Below are positions 8,745 through 16,963 of a stretch of DNA of 64,000 nt, piece after piece. The DNA lies in assembly GCA_965228265.1 (NCBI GenBank), contig OZ245804.1, positions 620,001 through 684,000 on the forward strand, read 5' to 3'. The translations under genes and the position numbers were made by a program. Source of the DNA: GCA-2732755 sp965228265. Its GTDB lineage: Bacteria; Planctomycetota; Phycisphaerae; Phycisphaerales; UBA1924. Each line of letters starts with the position of its first letter. Within the stretch, counting starts at the first letter, position 1. The notes below the pieces were generated by a model, which was not told where the DNA came from, did no database searches, and saw only the letters and a list, made by a program, of their open reading frames with translations.

Positions 8745-9656
8745 ATGCCCACAAGCGTCCAGGCTGCGCCATCCCGCCTCACACTCGCCGCCCGCGACAT
8801 CAAGCTCGCGCACTCGGTCTTTGCGCTCCCGTTTGCGATTCTGGGGGCCGCCCTCGCCGCCGACTTCTCCGAGTCGCCCGCGCACCTGGCGCTGCAGCTT
8901 GTGCTGATCGTCCTGTGCATGGTCGCCGCCCGGACGTGGGCGATGCTCGTCAACCGCCTCGCCGATGCGCGCATCGACGCCAAGAACCCCCGCACCACCC
9001 GCCGGGCCATGGCCAGCGGCGAACTCTCCACACGCGACGGGCGCACCATCGCCCTTGCGTCGGCTTTCCTCTTTTGTGCGTTCGCGTTTCTCTTCTGGCC
9101 GCTGACCGGCAACCCTTGGCCCGCGATCCTGTGCGTGCCCGTGCTCGGGTTCATCGCGCTCTACAGCTTCACCAAACGCTTCACCGCGCTCTGTCACGTC
9201 TTCCTTGGGGCAGCACTCGCGCTCAGCCCGGTGGCTGCGGTCATCGCGATCGAGCCGACGTACCTGCGTGAACCCACGATCTGGCTCATCGCGGGCTTCG
9301 TCCTGCTTTGGGTCGCGGGCTTTGACATCATCTACGCGCTCCAGGATCTCGACTTCGATCGAGCCGAGGGCCTGCACTCCGTGCCAGCAGCACTGGGCTG
9401 GAAACGCGCGATCTGGGTGAGTCGCCTCTGTCACCTCGTCGCGTTCGCCTCGCTCACGCTCGCCTGGCTTGCCGAGCCGAGGCTCGGGGCGGTCTTCCTC
9501 TTCGCGGGCCTCTCGCCCGTGGCCGGGCTGCTCGTCGCCGAGCACTCGGTCCTGGCCCAGCGGGGCAAGGCGGGGCTCGACATGGCTTTCTTCACGCTCA
9601 ACGGCATCGCCAGCGTCACACTCGGACTCGCCGGCCTGGTCGATCTGTTCCTCTGA
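8745..9656 (+). CDS. UbiA-family prenyltransferase (4-hydroxybenzoate polyprenyltransferase-like, MqnP type)
   Basis: The 303-residue integral membrane protein has about eight hydrophobic helices and both Asp-rich prenyl-diphosphate/Mg2+ motifs: NRLADARIDAKNPRT and YALQDLDFDRAEGLHSVP. The family joins a polyprenyl chain to an aromatic ring. The AARTWAM and NPRTTRR patterns resemble the subgroup that includes MqnP of the futalosine menaquinone route. No other menaquinone gene is nearby, so the exact acceptor stays open. A GbsR-like regulator follows in the same direction. Confidence 0.88.
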   Translation: MPTSVQAAPSRLTLAARDIKLAHSVFALPFAILGAALAADFSESPAHLALQLVLIVLCMVAARTWAMLVNRLADARIDAKNPRTTRRAMASGELSTRDGRTIALASAFLFCAFAFLFWPLTGNPWPAILCVPVLGFIALYSFTKRFTALCHVFLGAALALSPVAAVIAIEPTYLREPTIWLIAGFVLLWVAGFDIIYALQDLDFDRAEGLHSVPAALGWKRAIWVSRLCHLVAFASLTLAWLAEPRLGAVFLFAGLSPVAGLLVAEHSVLAQRGKAGLDMAFFTLNGIASVTLGLAGLVDLFL

Positions 9657-9817
9657 CACCACCCACGCCGGGGTGCCCCGCGTGATCGACCCCCGCGTGA
9701 CAGACCCGACAAGCCGAGCACAGCGATCCCCTTCACCCCATGCAAGGGACGCATCTGTTTCAAAAATTTCTGAAAGAAACGCTCGACCAGCCGCGAGTCG
9801 GGACGGATAATCAGGCG

Positions 9818-10375
9818 ATGGCCAAGTCCGCCGACCAGCACGACCAGCTTCTTGAGGCTCAGGACCGCTTCATCGCTTCCTGGGGCCAGATGGCCGGTGC
9901 CTGGGGCATCAGCCGGACGATGGCCGAGGCCCACGCCCTGCTCTACATCACCGGGCACCCGATGAACACCGACGAGATCATGGACCGCCTCCAGATCTCG
10001 CGTGGCAACGCCTCGATGTCCATCCGCGCTCTGCTCGATTGGGGCATCATCAGCCGAACGCACAAGCGTGGCGACCGTAAGGAGTACTTCGAGGCCGACC
10101 AGGACGTCTGGTCCATGTTCCGCTCCATCGTCCGCGAACGGATCAAGCGTGAGGTCGAGCCGCTGCTGGCGACACTCTACGAGATCCGCGACGCCTCGCC
10201 CGCGCCCGACGAGGCCACGGGCAAGGACCAGAAGGAACTGCTCGCGCACCAGAAGCGTCTCGAGGAGATGCTCAGCTTCATGAAGACCATGGAAAAGCTC
10301 AGCCAGCGCTTCGTGAGCCCATCGGGCTCGGGGCTTGAGCTGGCTGCCAAGCTGCTGACGAAACTCGACAAGTGA
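9818..10375 (+). CDS. GbsR/MarR-family winged-helix transcriptional regulator
   Basis: The 185-residue protein carries a winged helix in its first 100 residues: the alpha-helical WGISRTMAEAHALLYITGHPMNTDEIMDRL segment, a recognition helix SRGNASMSIRALLDWG and a wing HKRGDRKEYF. A long coiled helical C-terminus follows that probably dimerises. This is the GbsR-like branch of MarR proteins. The ATG at 9818 (MAKSADQHDQ) is preferred; a longer form from 9740 adds 26 residues of low similarity. Its stop overlaps the next start (GTGA), so the two are translationally coupled. The target is unknown. Confidence 0.85.
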   Translation: MAKSADQHDQLLEAQDRFIASWGQMAGAWGISRTMAEAHALLYITGHPMNTDEIMDRLQISRGNASMSIRALLDWGIISRTHKRGDRKEYFEADQDVWSMFRSIVRERIKREVEPLLATLYEIRDASPAPDEATGKDQKELLAHQKRLEEMLSFMKTMEKLSQRFVSPSGSGLELAAKLLTKLDK

Positions 10376-10809
10376 CGACGATCCGATCCACAACCTCGCA
10401 GCGCCAGAAAGCGGAAGCACAGCCGGTGCGCGCGGGCACGGTGACATGGCTCGTCGAGCGCCGGGCTGCGATCGGCGCGCAGCCCGAGCTGGAATTGGTC
10501 GCCGCCTCCAGAAAGCCCGTTGAGCTTCGCATCACGGTCGAGGGCGAGTCAGCGCCGACGGCCGAACTCGTCGACGCCGCGACCAACCGCTCGCACCCGA
10601 TCGAGCTCACCGCGCCCCGCGTGACCTTCGTCGACGCCAGGCCCTACACGCACATCGAGATCACGGCCGGTCACGAGACGGTCCTGAGCGCCACGATCCG
10701 CACGGCCGAATCGAGCAGCCGCCTGCTCTACGCGCGCACGTCGCTGCTCGAACGCCTCGGGATCAAGGGCGGGCGGTACCCCTCGCCGCTCTTTGTGCCG
10801 AACTGCTGA
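10372..10809 (+). CDS. Hypothetical protein coupled to the GbsR-like regulator
   Basis: The 145-residue protein begins at a GTG that overlaps the stop of the upstream regulator by four bases. It has no signal peptide or membrane helix. The middle looks like a small beta sandwich (ELRITVEGES, THIEITAGHETVLSATIR), and the C-terminal part is basic. I do not recognise the family. Tight coupling to the regulator suggests it is its ligand-binding or effector partner, but that is inference. Confidence 0.6.
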   Translation: MTTIRSTTSQRQKAEAQPVRAGTVTWLVERRAAIGAQPELELVAASRKPVELRITVEGESAPTAELVDAATNRSHPIELTAPRVTFVDARPYTHIEITAGHETVLSATIRTAESSSRLLYARTSLLERLGIKGGRYPSPLFVPNC

Positions 10810-10855
10810 GCCCGGCCAGGGCTTTCGGTTTCAGTTCCGAGTTGCAGACCCAATG

Positions 10856-10880
10856 AAAAACCCCCCGCTTGCGCAGGGGG
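10856..10880 (-). terminator. Rho-independent terminator with GCAA tetraloop
   Basis: Minus strand: CCCCCTGC, GCAA loop, GCGGGGGG, then TTTTT. It lies about 30 bases beyond the stop of the minus-strand HTH membrane protein. Read on the plus strand it has no T run. Confidence 0.85.
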
Positions 10881-10910
10881 CTTGTGAGCTTTGGATCGAA
10901 GCCGACGTGA

Positions 10911-12038
10911 TCAGCTCTTCTTGCCGAGCACGAGGCCGATGATGCCGGCGATGACCGTCACACCGGCGACGGCGAGCACGGCGATGGGGACTTCGCCCAC
11001 ACCGACGCTCATGGTCCCGCCGAGCTGCTCGATGATGCGCGTGCCGGGCTGGTTCATGAGTGCCATGAAGACGATCGCGCCGAGGAAGAGCATGGCCGCG
11101 ACGATGCCGAGCGCGAGCCCGCCGACGAGGCCCGAGCCCGAGCCGTCGTAGGCCTCCTGGAAGGCCATCATCGGGGTGGACTGGGTGAGGTCGACCTCGC
11201 CGCCGGCGGTGGTTTCAAAGAGTGCGCCGGCTTCGTCAGGTGCGACGCCCGCGTCTTCATCGCCGCCGCCGTAACCGTCGTCGAGCAGATCAACACCCAG
11301 CGAGGTGTCGTCGCCCTCGCGGGTCAGGTCGAGCAGACCCGAGCCGGAGGCGGAAGCGTCGGCCTCGAAGACGGGCGAGTCGGTGACGAGCGTGGCTTCG
11401 GAGGCGTCGACGTCGTCGAGGCCATCGTCGAAGATGCTGATGCCGGTCTGGTCCTTGGGGCTCTCAGCCTCCATGCCGCTGCCCGAGGCTTCGCTGGCGA
11501 GGCTGATGACGCCCGAGCCACCGAGACCGATGCTCGAACCGCCGAGCCCGATGCCGGAGTCGGCGGGTGTGCCGCCGGAGGTGCTGCCCACGTCGGTGGG
11601 AGTGGTGACGTCGTCGTCGAGTCCGATCGAGCCGCTGGCGCTGTCGGCGAGCATGGGTTCGCTGGCGCTGTCGCCCAGCCCGAACGAGCCGCCGGCGGCA
11701 TCGTCATCCGAAAGACCGATGCTGTCGCTGGCGCTGTCATCGAGACCGATCACGAGCGAGTCGTGACCCGTGTCGATGATCGGGCTGTCGTCTTCGAGCA
11801 CGGAATCGCTCAGGCCGATCTCTTCGGTGTTGAGCTCTTCGAGTCCGATCGAGCCGTCGTCCGAGTCGCCGTCACCCGTGTCGCCGGCGAGCATGTCGAC
11901 CTGCTCGCGCTTGACCACGAGCTCTTCACCAGAGCGGAACTCCGACAGCTCGCCCGATTCGATCTTCGCTCGCACCTCGTCGGCAGAGATCCCGAGCTTC
12001 TCGGCGGCTTCCTGGAGCGAGTAGAACATCTTCGCCAT
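10911..12038 (-). CDS. HTH (excisionase-like) domain fused to acidic repeat linker and two membrane helices
   Basis: The 375-residue product begins MAKMFYSLQEAAEKLGISADEV, a MerR/excisionase-like helix-turn-helix of about 50 residues (GELSEFRSGEELVVKREQV). About 230 residues follow, very rich in Ser, Gly and Asp, with recurring SIGL/GIGLG units. Two membrane segments come near the C-terminus (LVGGLALGIVAAMLFLGAIVFMAL; VPIAVLAVAGVTVIAGIIGLVLG), and the protein ends in KKS. The domain order suggests a membrane-tethered DNA- or protein-binding factor with a long flexible spacer. The ATG at 12038 matches the HTH start; upstream in-frame codons look non-coding. Confidence 0.75.
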   Translation of the reverse strand: MAKMFYSLQEAAEKLGISADEVRAKIESGELSEFRSGEELVVKREQVDMLAGDTGDGDSDDGSIGLEELNTEEIGLSDSVLEDDSPIIDTGHDSLVIGLDDSASDSIGLSDDDAAGGSFGLGDSASEPMLADSASGSIGLDDDVTTPTDVGSTSGGTPADSGIGLGGSSIGLGGSGVISLASEASGSGMEAESPKDQTGISIFDDGLDDVDASEATLVTDSPVFEADASASGSGLLDLTREGDDTSLGVDLLDDGYGGGDEDAGVAPDEAGALFETTAGGEVDLTQSTPMMAFQEAYDGSGSGLVGGLALGIVAAMLFLGAIVFMALMNQPGTRIIEQLGGTMSVGVGEVPIAVLAVAGVTVIAGIIGLVLGKKS

Positions 12039-12226
12039 TGCATTCGGCTCCCGGCCCGATCCATGGGCCACGGTCGTCTCGGTCCGTCTTGGTTTGTTGT
12101 CCCGGCGTCCGGCCCGTCTTGGGGCACCGCGCTCGGGCACGATCCTCGCGGACCGCTCCCCACCAGAACCAGCATATCACACTCCGAGCCCCTTGGCACA
12201 GAGGGAACTCCCCCATCCGAGACCCT

Positions 12227-13147
12227 TTATCGACCCTTCAGCGATCGCACCACGGACACGCCCGAATAAAGACCAGCCACACGCTCGCGGGGCACGACCA
12301 CCGGCGGATAGGTGTTGTTCAACGGCTGGAGCCGGATCAGCTCCCGCCCATCGGCGTCCTGCTCGAAGTACACACGCTTGAACGTCGACTCGTGATCGGG
12401 CTCCAGACGCACGAAGCAGTCCGCGCCCGAGCTGACCGGGGCCTTCGGGCTGAACACCACGACATCGCCCTCGCGGTACTCGGGCTCCATCGAGTCCCCC
12501 ACCACCCGCGCACCGAACGCGTCCGCGTCGTCCAGATCCGGCACGCGGACATAGTCGTCAGCCACCCTCGCCGGGTAGCCAAGATCCGTGAACTCACTCG
12601 GATACCCCGCTGCGACCTTGTTCACCACCGGGATCTCCCTCGGCAAGGACACGACCTCCATCCCCCGCGGCATGGTCGGGTCCAGGCTCTCAACCAAACG
12701 GCGCAGCTCGCCCGAGCCGAACGCCTTGTCGAGCGCATCGTGCTTGGACTGCGTCGATGCCAGGAGTTCCCGCAGACGCTTGGCCGCCTGGCGCGAGTGT
12801 GTCACCTGGCGTCTGACCGACTCGGGCGTGGCTTCCCAGTTGGCGATCTCGATGAGCTGCCCGGCCTCGAGCCCGAGCGCCGATTCGAGGCGCGCCAGAA
12901 GTTCGGGCCCCGGCGGTCGCGCACGCACGCCCGTCTCGATCTCGGAGAGATAGCTCTTGGCGCACCCGACGCGCTCGGCGACCTGGCTGAGCGTCAGCCC
13001 GAGATGGGTGCGTCTTTCACGCAACACCGCGCCGAGTCTGTTGGTGCCATCCCAGGAAATCGCAAACCCCTTTCGCTCTTGCAACGTGCGTGCGTGTTGT
13101 GTCCGGAGTAACTCTTGGTTTTGTGCGCTGACTTCTGGAAGTACCAT
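12227..13147 (-). CDS. XRE/S24 (cI/LexA-like) repressor
   Basis: The 306-residue protein joins an N-terminal HTH (about residues 36-90; GLTLSQVAERVGCAKSYLSEIETGVRARPP) to a C-terminal S24 peptidase-type domain. The S24 part contains the nucleophile context VVGDSMEPEYREGDVVVFSP and a downstream Lys in TFKRVYF. This is the layout of temperate-phage repressors that self-cleave during the SOS response. The ATG at 13147 has AAGG upstream; a TTG at 13174 is also in frame. The divergent neighbour is an HTH gene, with TAGCGA palindromes between them. It probably controls the downstream ATPase-GNAT-terminase genes and itself. Confidence 0.9.
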   Translation of the reverse strand: MVLPEVSAQNQELLRTQHARTLQERKGFAISWDGTNRLGAVLRERRTHLGLTLSQVAERVGCAKSYLSEIETGVRARPPGPELLARLESALGLEAGQLIEIANWEATPESVRRQVTHSRQAAKRLRELLASTQSKHDALDKAFGSGELRRLVESLDPTMPRGMEVVSLPREIPVVNKVAAGYPSEFTDLGYPARVADDYVRVPDLDDADAFGARVVGDSMEPEYREGDVVVFSPKAPVSSGADCFVRLEPDHESTFKRVYFEQDADGRELIRLQPLNNTYPPVVVPRERVAGLYSGVSVVRSLKGR

Positions 13148-13175
13148 ACAATGACCTTGCAAAGCGTTCTTCAAC

Positions 13176-13201
13176 TAGCGAAACCTCGCTATGATTCGCT
13201 A
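13176..13201 (+). promoter_or_regulatory. Operator-like nested inverted repeats between repressor and divergent HTH gene
   Basis: TAGCGA (13176-13181), AACC, TCGCTA (13186-13191) is a perfect 6-bp dyad. TTCGCTA (13195-13201) adds a third half-site, inverted relative to TAGCGAA at 13176. A TATGAT -10-like hexamer (13190-13195) overlaps it, so binding would block plus-strand transcription. Confidence 0.65.
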
Positions 13202-13263
13202 TATTGTGAACAAGCCGGGCACGGGGTTCAAGCCCGGATCACACATTTTCGAGGAATCAGATC

Positions 13264-13710
13264 GTGGGAACACTCAAAAATGATGCTCAAACCGACGTAT
13301 TGGCCGCCGGGGACCTCAGGAGAAAGCGTTCCAGGCGGCTTGTGGAGATGATCCAGGAGGGCGCTCAGCACCTTCCAGAGGCCGAAAAAAATCTGATCGA
13401 CGCCGTCTTTCTGCGTGGGGACCCCATCGCCAAGGTCGCCCGGGAGGTCGCTGCCGACCCGCGTCGGCTGAGCAGGCAGGTCCATCGCATCGCTCACCGG
13501 GTGCTCGATCCGCGGTTCCGGTATGTGGCGGCCCATCAGAGCCGATGGCGTCCGACCCGGCGCAAGGTCGCCAGCGCGTGCGTGCTTGAGGGGCTTTCGA
13601 TCCGCGATGCGGCCGAGAAGCTTCGGCTGAGTCAGTACACGGTGCGCAAGCACAAGGAAGCGATCGATGCGCTCTGCGAGGAGCTGCCGAGGCAGGGCGT
13701 GTCGGCATGA
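13264..13710 (+). CDS. Helix-turn-helix (sigma region 4-like) DNA-binding protein
   Basis: The 148-residue basic protein starts at a GTG with GAGGAA upstream. It contains two helix-turn-helix-like segments. One is DPIAKVAREVAADPRRLSRQVHRI (about residues 53-76). The other is LSIRDAAEKLRLSQYTVRKHKEAI (about 115-138), similar to sigma-70 region 4 or LuxR-type motifs. It is divergent from the S24 repressor, and its stop overlaps the next start (ATGA), making it the first gene of the ATPase-GNAT-terminase block. A role as activator of that block is inferred from position. Confidence 0.75.
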   Translation: MGTLKNDAQTDVLAAGDLRRKRSRRLVEMIQEGAQHLPEAEKNLIDAVFLRGDPIAKVAREVAADPRRLSRQVHRIAHRVLDPRFRYVAAHQSRWRPTRRKVASACVLEGLSIRDAAEKLRLSQYTVRKHKEAIDALCEELPRQGVSA

Positions 13711-14519
13711 GTGCGATCGGCGCTTCCACACTTATCCGCGCGCGGTTCGGGATCCCGATCGATCACGACGCGGGCCGAGAGCGATCGGCGCAGCTGCGCG
13801 CGCAAGCCGACGCACTGGCCCGGCAACTCGACGGGAGTCTTCGTGCGGGGCGTCTTGCGCTGATCACCGGGCCGAGCGGCTCGGGCAAGTCGCTCCTCTT
13901 GCGCGCGCTGTCACGCCGGCTTGATCGGTGGGTCGCTGCGCCACCGATCGATCACGCGAACAAAGCACCCACGATCGAACTGCTCGCCGGTTCGATCGAG
14001 GATCGGCTTCGGCTGCTGGGCGCCTGCGGCCTGGCTGACGCGCACCCGCTGGTCACGCCAGCCGGGCAGCTCTCCGACGGGCAGAAAGCAAGGCTCGCGC
14101 TCGCACTCGCCTTCGAGCAGGCCGAGTGCGTCTGCGAGCGGTGCACGGTATTGGTCGATGAGTTCTGCTCGACACTCGATCGCACGACGGCTGCCAGTGT
14201 CGCTGCCTCGGTGCGCCGGCTGGTTCGGCCGACATGCCGATTCGTCTGCGCGTCGGCCAACGACGACCTGATCGAGCACCTCCGGCCCGACGTTCTGGTC
14301 TATGTCCCGCTCGAGGGCACACCCGAAATCCTCACAAGGAACGATTCATGCGCACACATCCCGGGACGCTCGTGCCCGAGCATGTCAGAGAACGATTCGA
14401 ACGAAACAATCGGCACACCCCAAGGCGAGTCCGTCTCGGCGAGGGCACCCTTGACGACTATGCCCGGCTCGCCCGGCTGCATTACCGAGCCGCGGCTCCG
14501 GCGACGGTCGTCCGCGTGA
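13707..14519 (+). CDS. ABC-type ATPase with C-terminal read-through extension
   Basis: The 270-residue protein has Walker A GPSGSGKS (about residues 54-61), an ABC signature variant LSDGQKARLALA (about 121) and Walker B CTVLVDEF followed by CSTLDR (D-loop-like). No membrane segment is present, so a soluble ABC ATPase rather than a transporter is likely. The ATPase core ends near residue 212. The last 57 residues overlap the next gene in another frame and are Ser/Pro/Arg-rich, unlike a domain. It is translationally coupled to the upstream HTH gene. Its role in a phage-like block is unknown. Confidence 0.75.
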   Translation: MSAIGASTLIRARFGIPIDHDAGRERSAQLRAQADALARQLDGSLRAGRLALITGPSGSGKSLLLRALSRRLDRWVAAPPIDHANKAPTIELLAGSIEDRLRLLGACGLADAHPLVTPAGQLSDGQKARLALALAFEQAECVCERCTVLVDEFCSTLDRTTAASVAASVRRLVRPTCRFVCASANDDLIEHLRPDVLVYVPLEGTPEILTRNDSCAHIPGRSCPSMSENDSNETIGTPQGESVSARAPLTTMPGSPGCITEPRLRRRSSA

Positions 14520-15079
14520 TGACCGCGACCGACGAGACCACCGGCGAACTGGCGGGCGTATTGCTCACGAGCAGGCCCACACTCAACGGCTCGTGGCGGC
14601 AACACGCCTGGCCCGGACGGTTCGACGCGGGTGACAAGAGCGCCCGGGCCCGGCGGATCAACGCCGAGCTGCGCACGATCAGCCGCGTGATCATCGACCC
14701 GCGGTATCGCGGCACGGGCATCGCCAGGCGCATGGTTGAGGCGTATCTGGCATCGCCCGACACGCCCTGCACCGAGGCGGTCGCTGCGATGGGCCCCGTG
14801 TGCCCCTTCTTCGAACGCGCGGGCATGACCGCGCACCCGATCGCCGACCCGGTGCGCAACGATCGTCTCCGCCGTCGTCTCGATGCGATGGGCCTGAGCG
14901 CGGACGACCTGCTCAGGCCGATCCGGGACGAGTCCGAGCTGGCCGACGTGCTGCGGACGTGGGCGCGACAGAGCGCCGCGACCAGGCGCATCGCGGGCGG
15001 AGCGATCCGCGAGATCGCACGGGCCGCGGCGTGCACGCTCATCGCGCCGCCGACGGCGTACGCGCACACCGCCGAGTGA
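14348..15079 (+). CDS. GNAT-like N-acetyltransferase
   Basis: The 243-residue protein has the acetyl-CoA binding pattern of GNAT enzymes: TISRVIIDPRYRGTGIARRMVEAYL (about residues 113-137), followed by PVCPFFERAGM. It starts at an ATG with AAGGAA upstream and overlaps the end of the ABC ATPase gene by 172 bases. The C-terminal 80 residues are helical and basic. The substrate is unknown. It lies 44 bases before the terminase gene in the same direction and probably belongs to the same transcript. Confidence 0.8.
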   Translation: MRTHPGTLVPEHVRERFERNNRHTPRRVRLGEGTLDDYARLARLHYRAAAPATVVRVMTATDETTGELAGVLLTSRPTLNGSWRQHAWPGRFDAGDKSARARRINAELRTISRVIIDPRYRGTGIARRMVEAYLASPDTPCTEAVAAMGPVCPFFERAGMTAHPIADPVRNDRLRRRLDAMGLSADDLLRPIRDESELADVLRTWARQSAATRRIAGGAIREIARAAACTLIAPPTAYAHTAE

Positions 15080-15122
15080 ACACCTTTCAATCCGAAGCCG
15101 CCTCCCCCGCAGGGAGCAACGT

Positions 15123-16568
15123 GTGTTTGACAAACTTCCAAGCGGGGCGGACGCCCTGCACGAGTGGCTGCGTGAGCACCTCGGGCTGACGATCCCGCGC
15201 GAGGCGATCATCGAGGGGCACAGCGCACCGTTCGCGTATCTGAGTCACAGCTTTTTCGAGCACCACCAGCCACGCGATGCGCTCGTCTGGGCGAACCGGG
15301 GTGGGGGCAAGACGTTTCTGGGCGCGCTGGCGACGGCTCTGGATCTGGCGTTCAAGCCCGGCATCGAGATCCGCATCCTGGCGGGCAGTCTCGAGCAGGC
15401 CGGGCGCATGCACGAGCATCTGCGCGGCTTCTTCTCGCGCGAGCCCTTCGCCCCGCTCGTCGAGGGCAAGATGACCGAGAAGAAACTCAGGCTGACCAAC
15501 GGCTCGCGGGCCGAGCTTCTGGCGGCGAGCCAGGCGAGTGTCCGGGGCACGCGCGTGCAGAAGCTCCGGTGCGACGAGGTCGACCTCTTCGACCCGAAAA
15601 TCTGGGAAGCGGCGCAGCTCGTGACGCGATCGGCGCAGTGCGGCGGGGTCTTTGTGCCGGGCTCGGTCGAGTGTCTCTCGACCATGCACCAGCCCTTCGG
15701 GATGATGTCCCGACTCGTCAAGGAAGCCGAGGCCGGCTCGCGCAGGCTCTTCAACTGGGGCGTGGTCGATGTGCTCGATCGTTGCAGCGACGACTACGCG
15801 TGCAGCGGGAGCGACGGTGACTGTGCGCTGCTGCCCGAGTGCGAGGGCACAGCCAAGACGCGGCAAGAGCCCGGGCATATTTCGGTGCATGACGCGATCA
15901 CGATGAAGAGGCGCGTCGCGCTGCCTGTCTGGAACGCCGAGATGCTGAGCCTGGAGCCGAGGCGGACCGACTGCGTCTTCCCGGAATTCGACGAAGCGGT
16001 CCATGTCGTCGCCACGGATCCGCCCGAGGAGGATCGCGGCCTGCTGATCGCGGGGATGGACTTCGGCTTCCGGGCGCCGACGGTGGTTCTGTGGGGCAGG
16101 CTCACGAAGAAGGGCGAGCTTGTGATCGTGGCTGAGCGCGCAGAACGCGAGACGGTGATCGCGCACCACGCCCGGGCGATCACGGACGGGCCGATGGGTT
16201 CGCCGGCGTGGATCGGCGTGGACCCGGCCGGGCGTCAGCGCTCGGACCAGACGGGGCAGAGCAACATCCAGATCCTGAAAGAGCACGGGCTGCATGTGCG
16301 GGCCCGGCCCTCGCGGATCGCCGAGGGGATCGCGCTGGTCAGCGCCCGCCTGAAACCCGCAGCCGGGGAGCCGACGCTGCGTGTCCATGCCCGCTGCAGG
16401 CACCTGATCGAGGCGCTCCAGCAGTACCACTACCCGACGGAGAACCCGGGCTCGATGGAGCCTGTCAAGGACGGGCCGGACCACGCGGTCGATGCGCTGC
16501 GGTACATGATCGTGAATCTCGACAGCCCGCACGCCTCGCGGGCGTCGCGGTACAGGCCTGCAAGATGA
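15123..16568 (+). CDS. Terminase large subunit-like packaging ATPase/nuclease
   Basis: The 481-residue protein has a terminase ATPase: Walker A-like ANRGGGKT (about residues 58-65) and Walker B LRCDEVDLFD. A Cys-containing insertion (CSDDYAC...CALLPEC) follows. An RNase H-fold nuclease comes next, with its Asp residues in AGMDFGFRAP, GVDPAGRQRSDQ and PDHAVDALRYMI. All catalytic positions look intact. Terminases thread phage DNA into capsids and cut it. The GTG at 15123 follows AGGGAG. No portal, capsid, protease, tail or integrase gene is present nearby, so this is either a prophage relic or a re-used enzyme. Confidence 0.85.
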   Translation: MFDKLPSGADALHEWLREHLGLTIPREAIIEGHSAPFAYLSHSFFEHHQPRDALVWANRGGGKTFLGALATALDLAFKPGIEIRILAGSLEQAGRMHEHLRGFFSREPFAPLVEGKMTEKKLRLTNGSRAELLAASQASVRGTRVQKLRCDEVDLFDPKIWEAAQLVTRSAQCGGVFVPGSVECLSTMHQPFGMMSRLVKEAEAGSRRLFNWGVVDVLDRCSDDYACSGSDGDCALLPECEGTAKTRQEPGHISVHDAITMKRRVALPVWNAEMLSLEPRRTDCVFPEFDEAVHVVATDPPEEDRGLLIAGMDFGFRAPTVVLWGRLTKKGELVIVAERAERETVIAHHARAITDGPMGSPAWIGVDPAGRQRSDQTGQSNIQILKEHGLHVRARPSRIAEGIALVSARLKPAAGEPTLRVHARCRHLIEALQQYHYPTENPGSMEPVKDGPDHAVDALRYMIVNLDSPHASRASRYRPAR

Positions 16569-16605
16569 AGCCGGGTAAATTTTGATCCGAGTGCCAACTG
16601 ATCCG

Positions 16606-16695
16606 GGTGCCACGGGTTGTCTTGCAACCCGTGCTCTTCATGTGTTTGTGTGATCCCTCGCACGGCTTGCCGAAGACGGACAAGCCGTGGCACCC
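16606..16695. repeat. Composite palindromic repeat element (REP-like)
   Basis: The outer arms GGGTGCCACGG (16606-16616) and CCGTGGCACCC (16685-16695) are perfect inverted repeats. Inside are two hairpins: CACGGGTTG / CAACCCGTG (16611-16633) and CACGGCTTG / CAAGCCGTG (16661-16689). It lies 38 bases beyond the terminase stop and before a convergent gene. It may be a mobile REP-type element or the boundary of the phage-like block. Confidence 0.75.
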
Positions 16696-16708
16696 AGCAA
16701 GGCGAATC

Positions 16709-16963
16709 TCAGCCGCTGGCCGGGAGCATCGCCAGAAGTTCGACCACGACCCAACCGGCCGCGGCGAGCATGATGAGGCCCGCGATCACCACCGCGACCA
16801 TCTGAAACGTGTTCTTCCAGAAGCGGTCCATGTGCTCGCATCGGACGGCCTTGTAGGCGATGCAGAGGAAGACGACGATGGGTATGAGCAGGAGCCACTC
16901 GTACCCGTGCGCGGGCAGGGGCGAGAGCAGCGGCTGCCAGCCTGTGCTTCCGGGGGCGCTCAC
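16709..16963 (-). CDS. Small two-helix membrane protein
   Basis: The 84-residue product begins at a GTG that overlaps the upstream stop (GTGA). It has two predicted membrane helices (WLLLIPIVVFLCIAYKAV, about residues 23-40; FQMVAVVIAGLIMLAAAGWVVVELL, about 53-77) with a basic loop between (RCEHMDRFWKN). I do not recognise the family. Coupling to the next membrane protein suggests they work together. Its position after a terminase invites a holin guess, but the strand and the partner gene argue against it. Confidence 0.65.
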   Translation of the reverse strand: MSAPGSTGWQPLLSPLPAHGYEWLLLIPIVVFLCIAYKAVRCEHMDRFWKNTFQMVAVVIAGLIMLAAAGWVVVELLAMLPASG

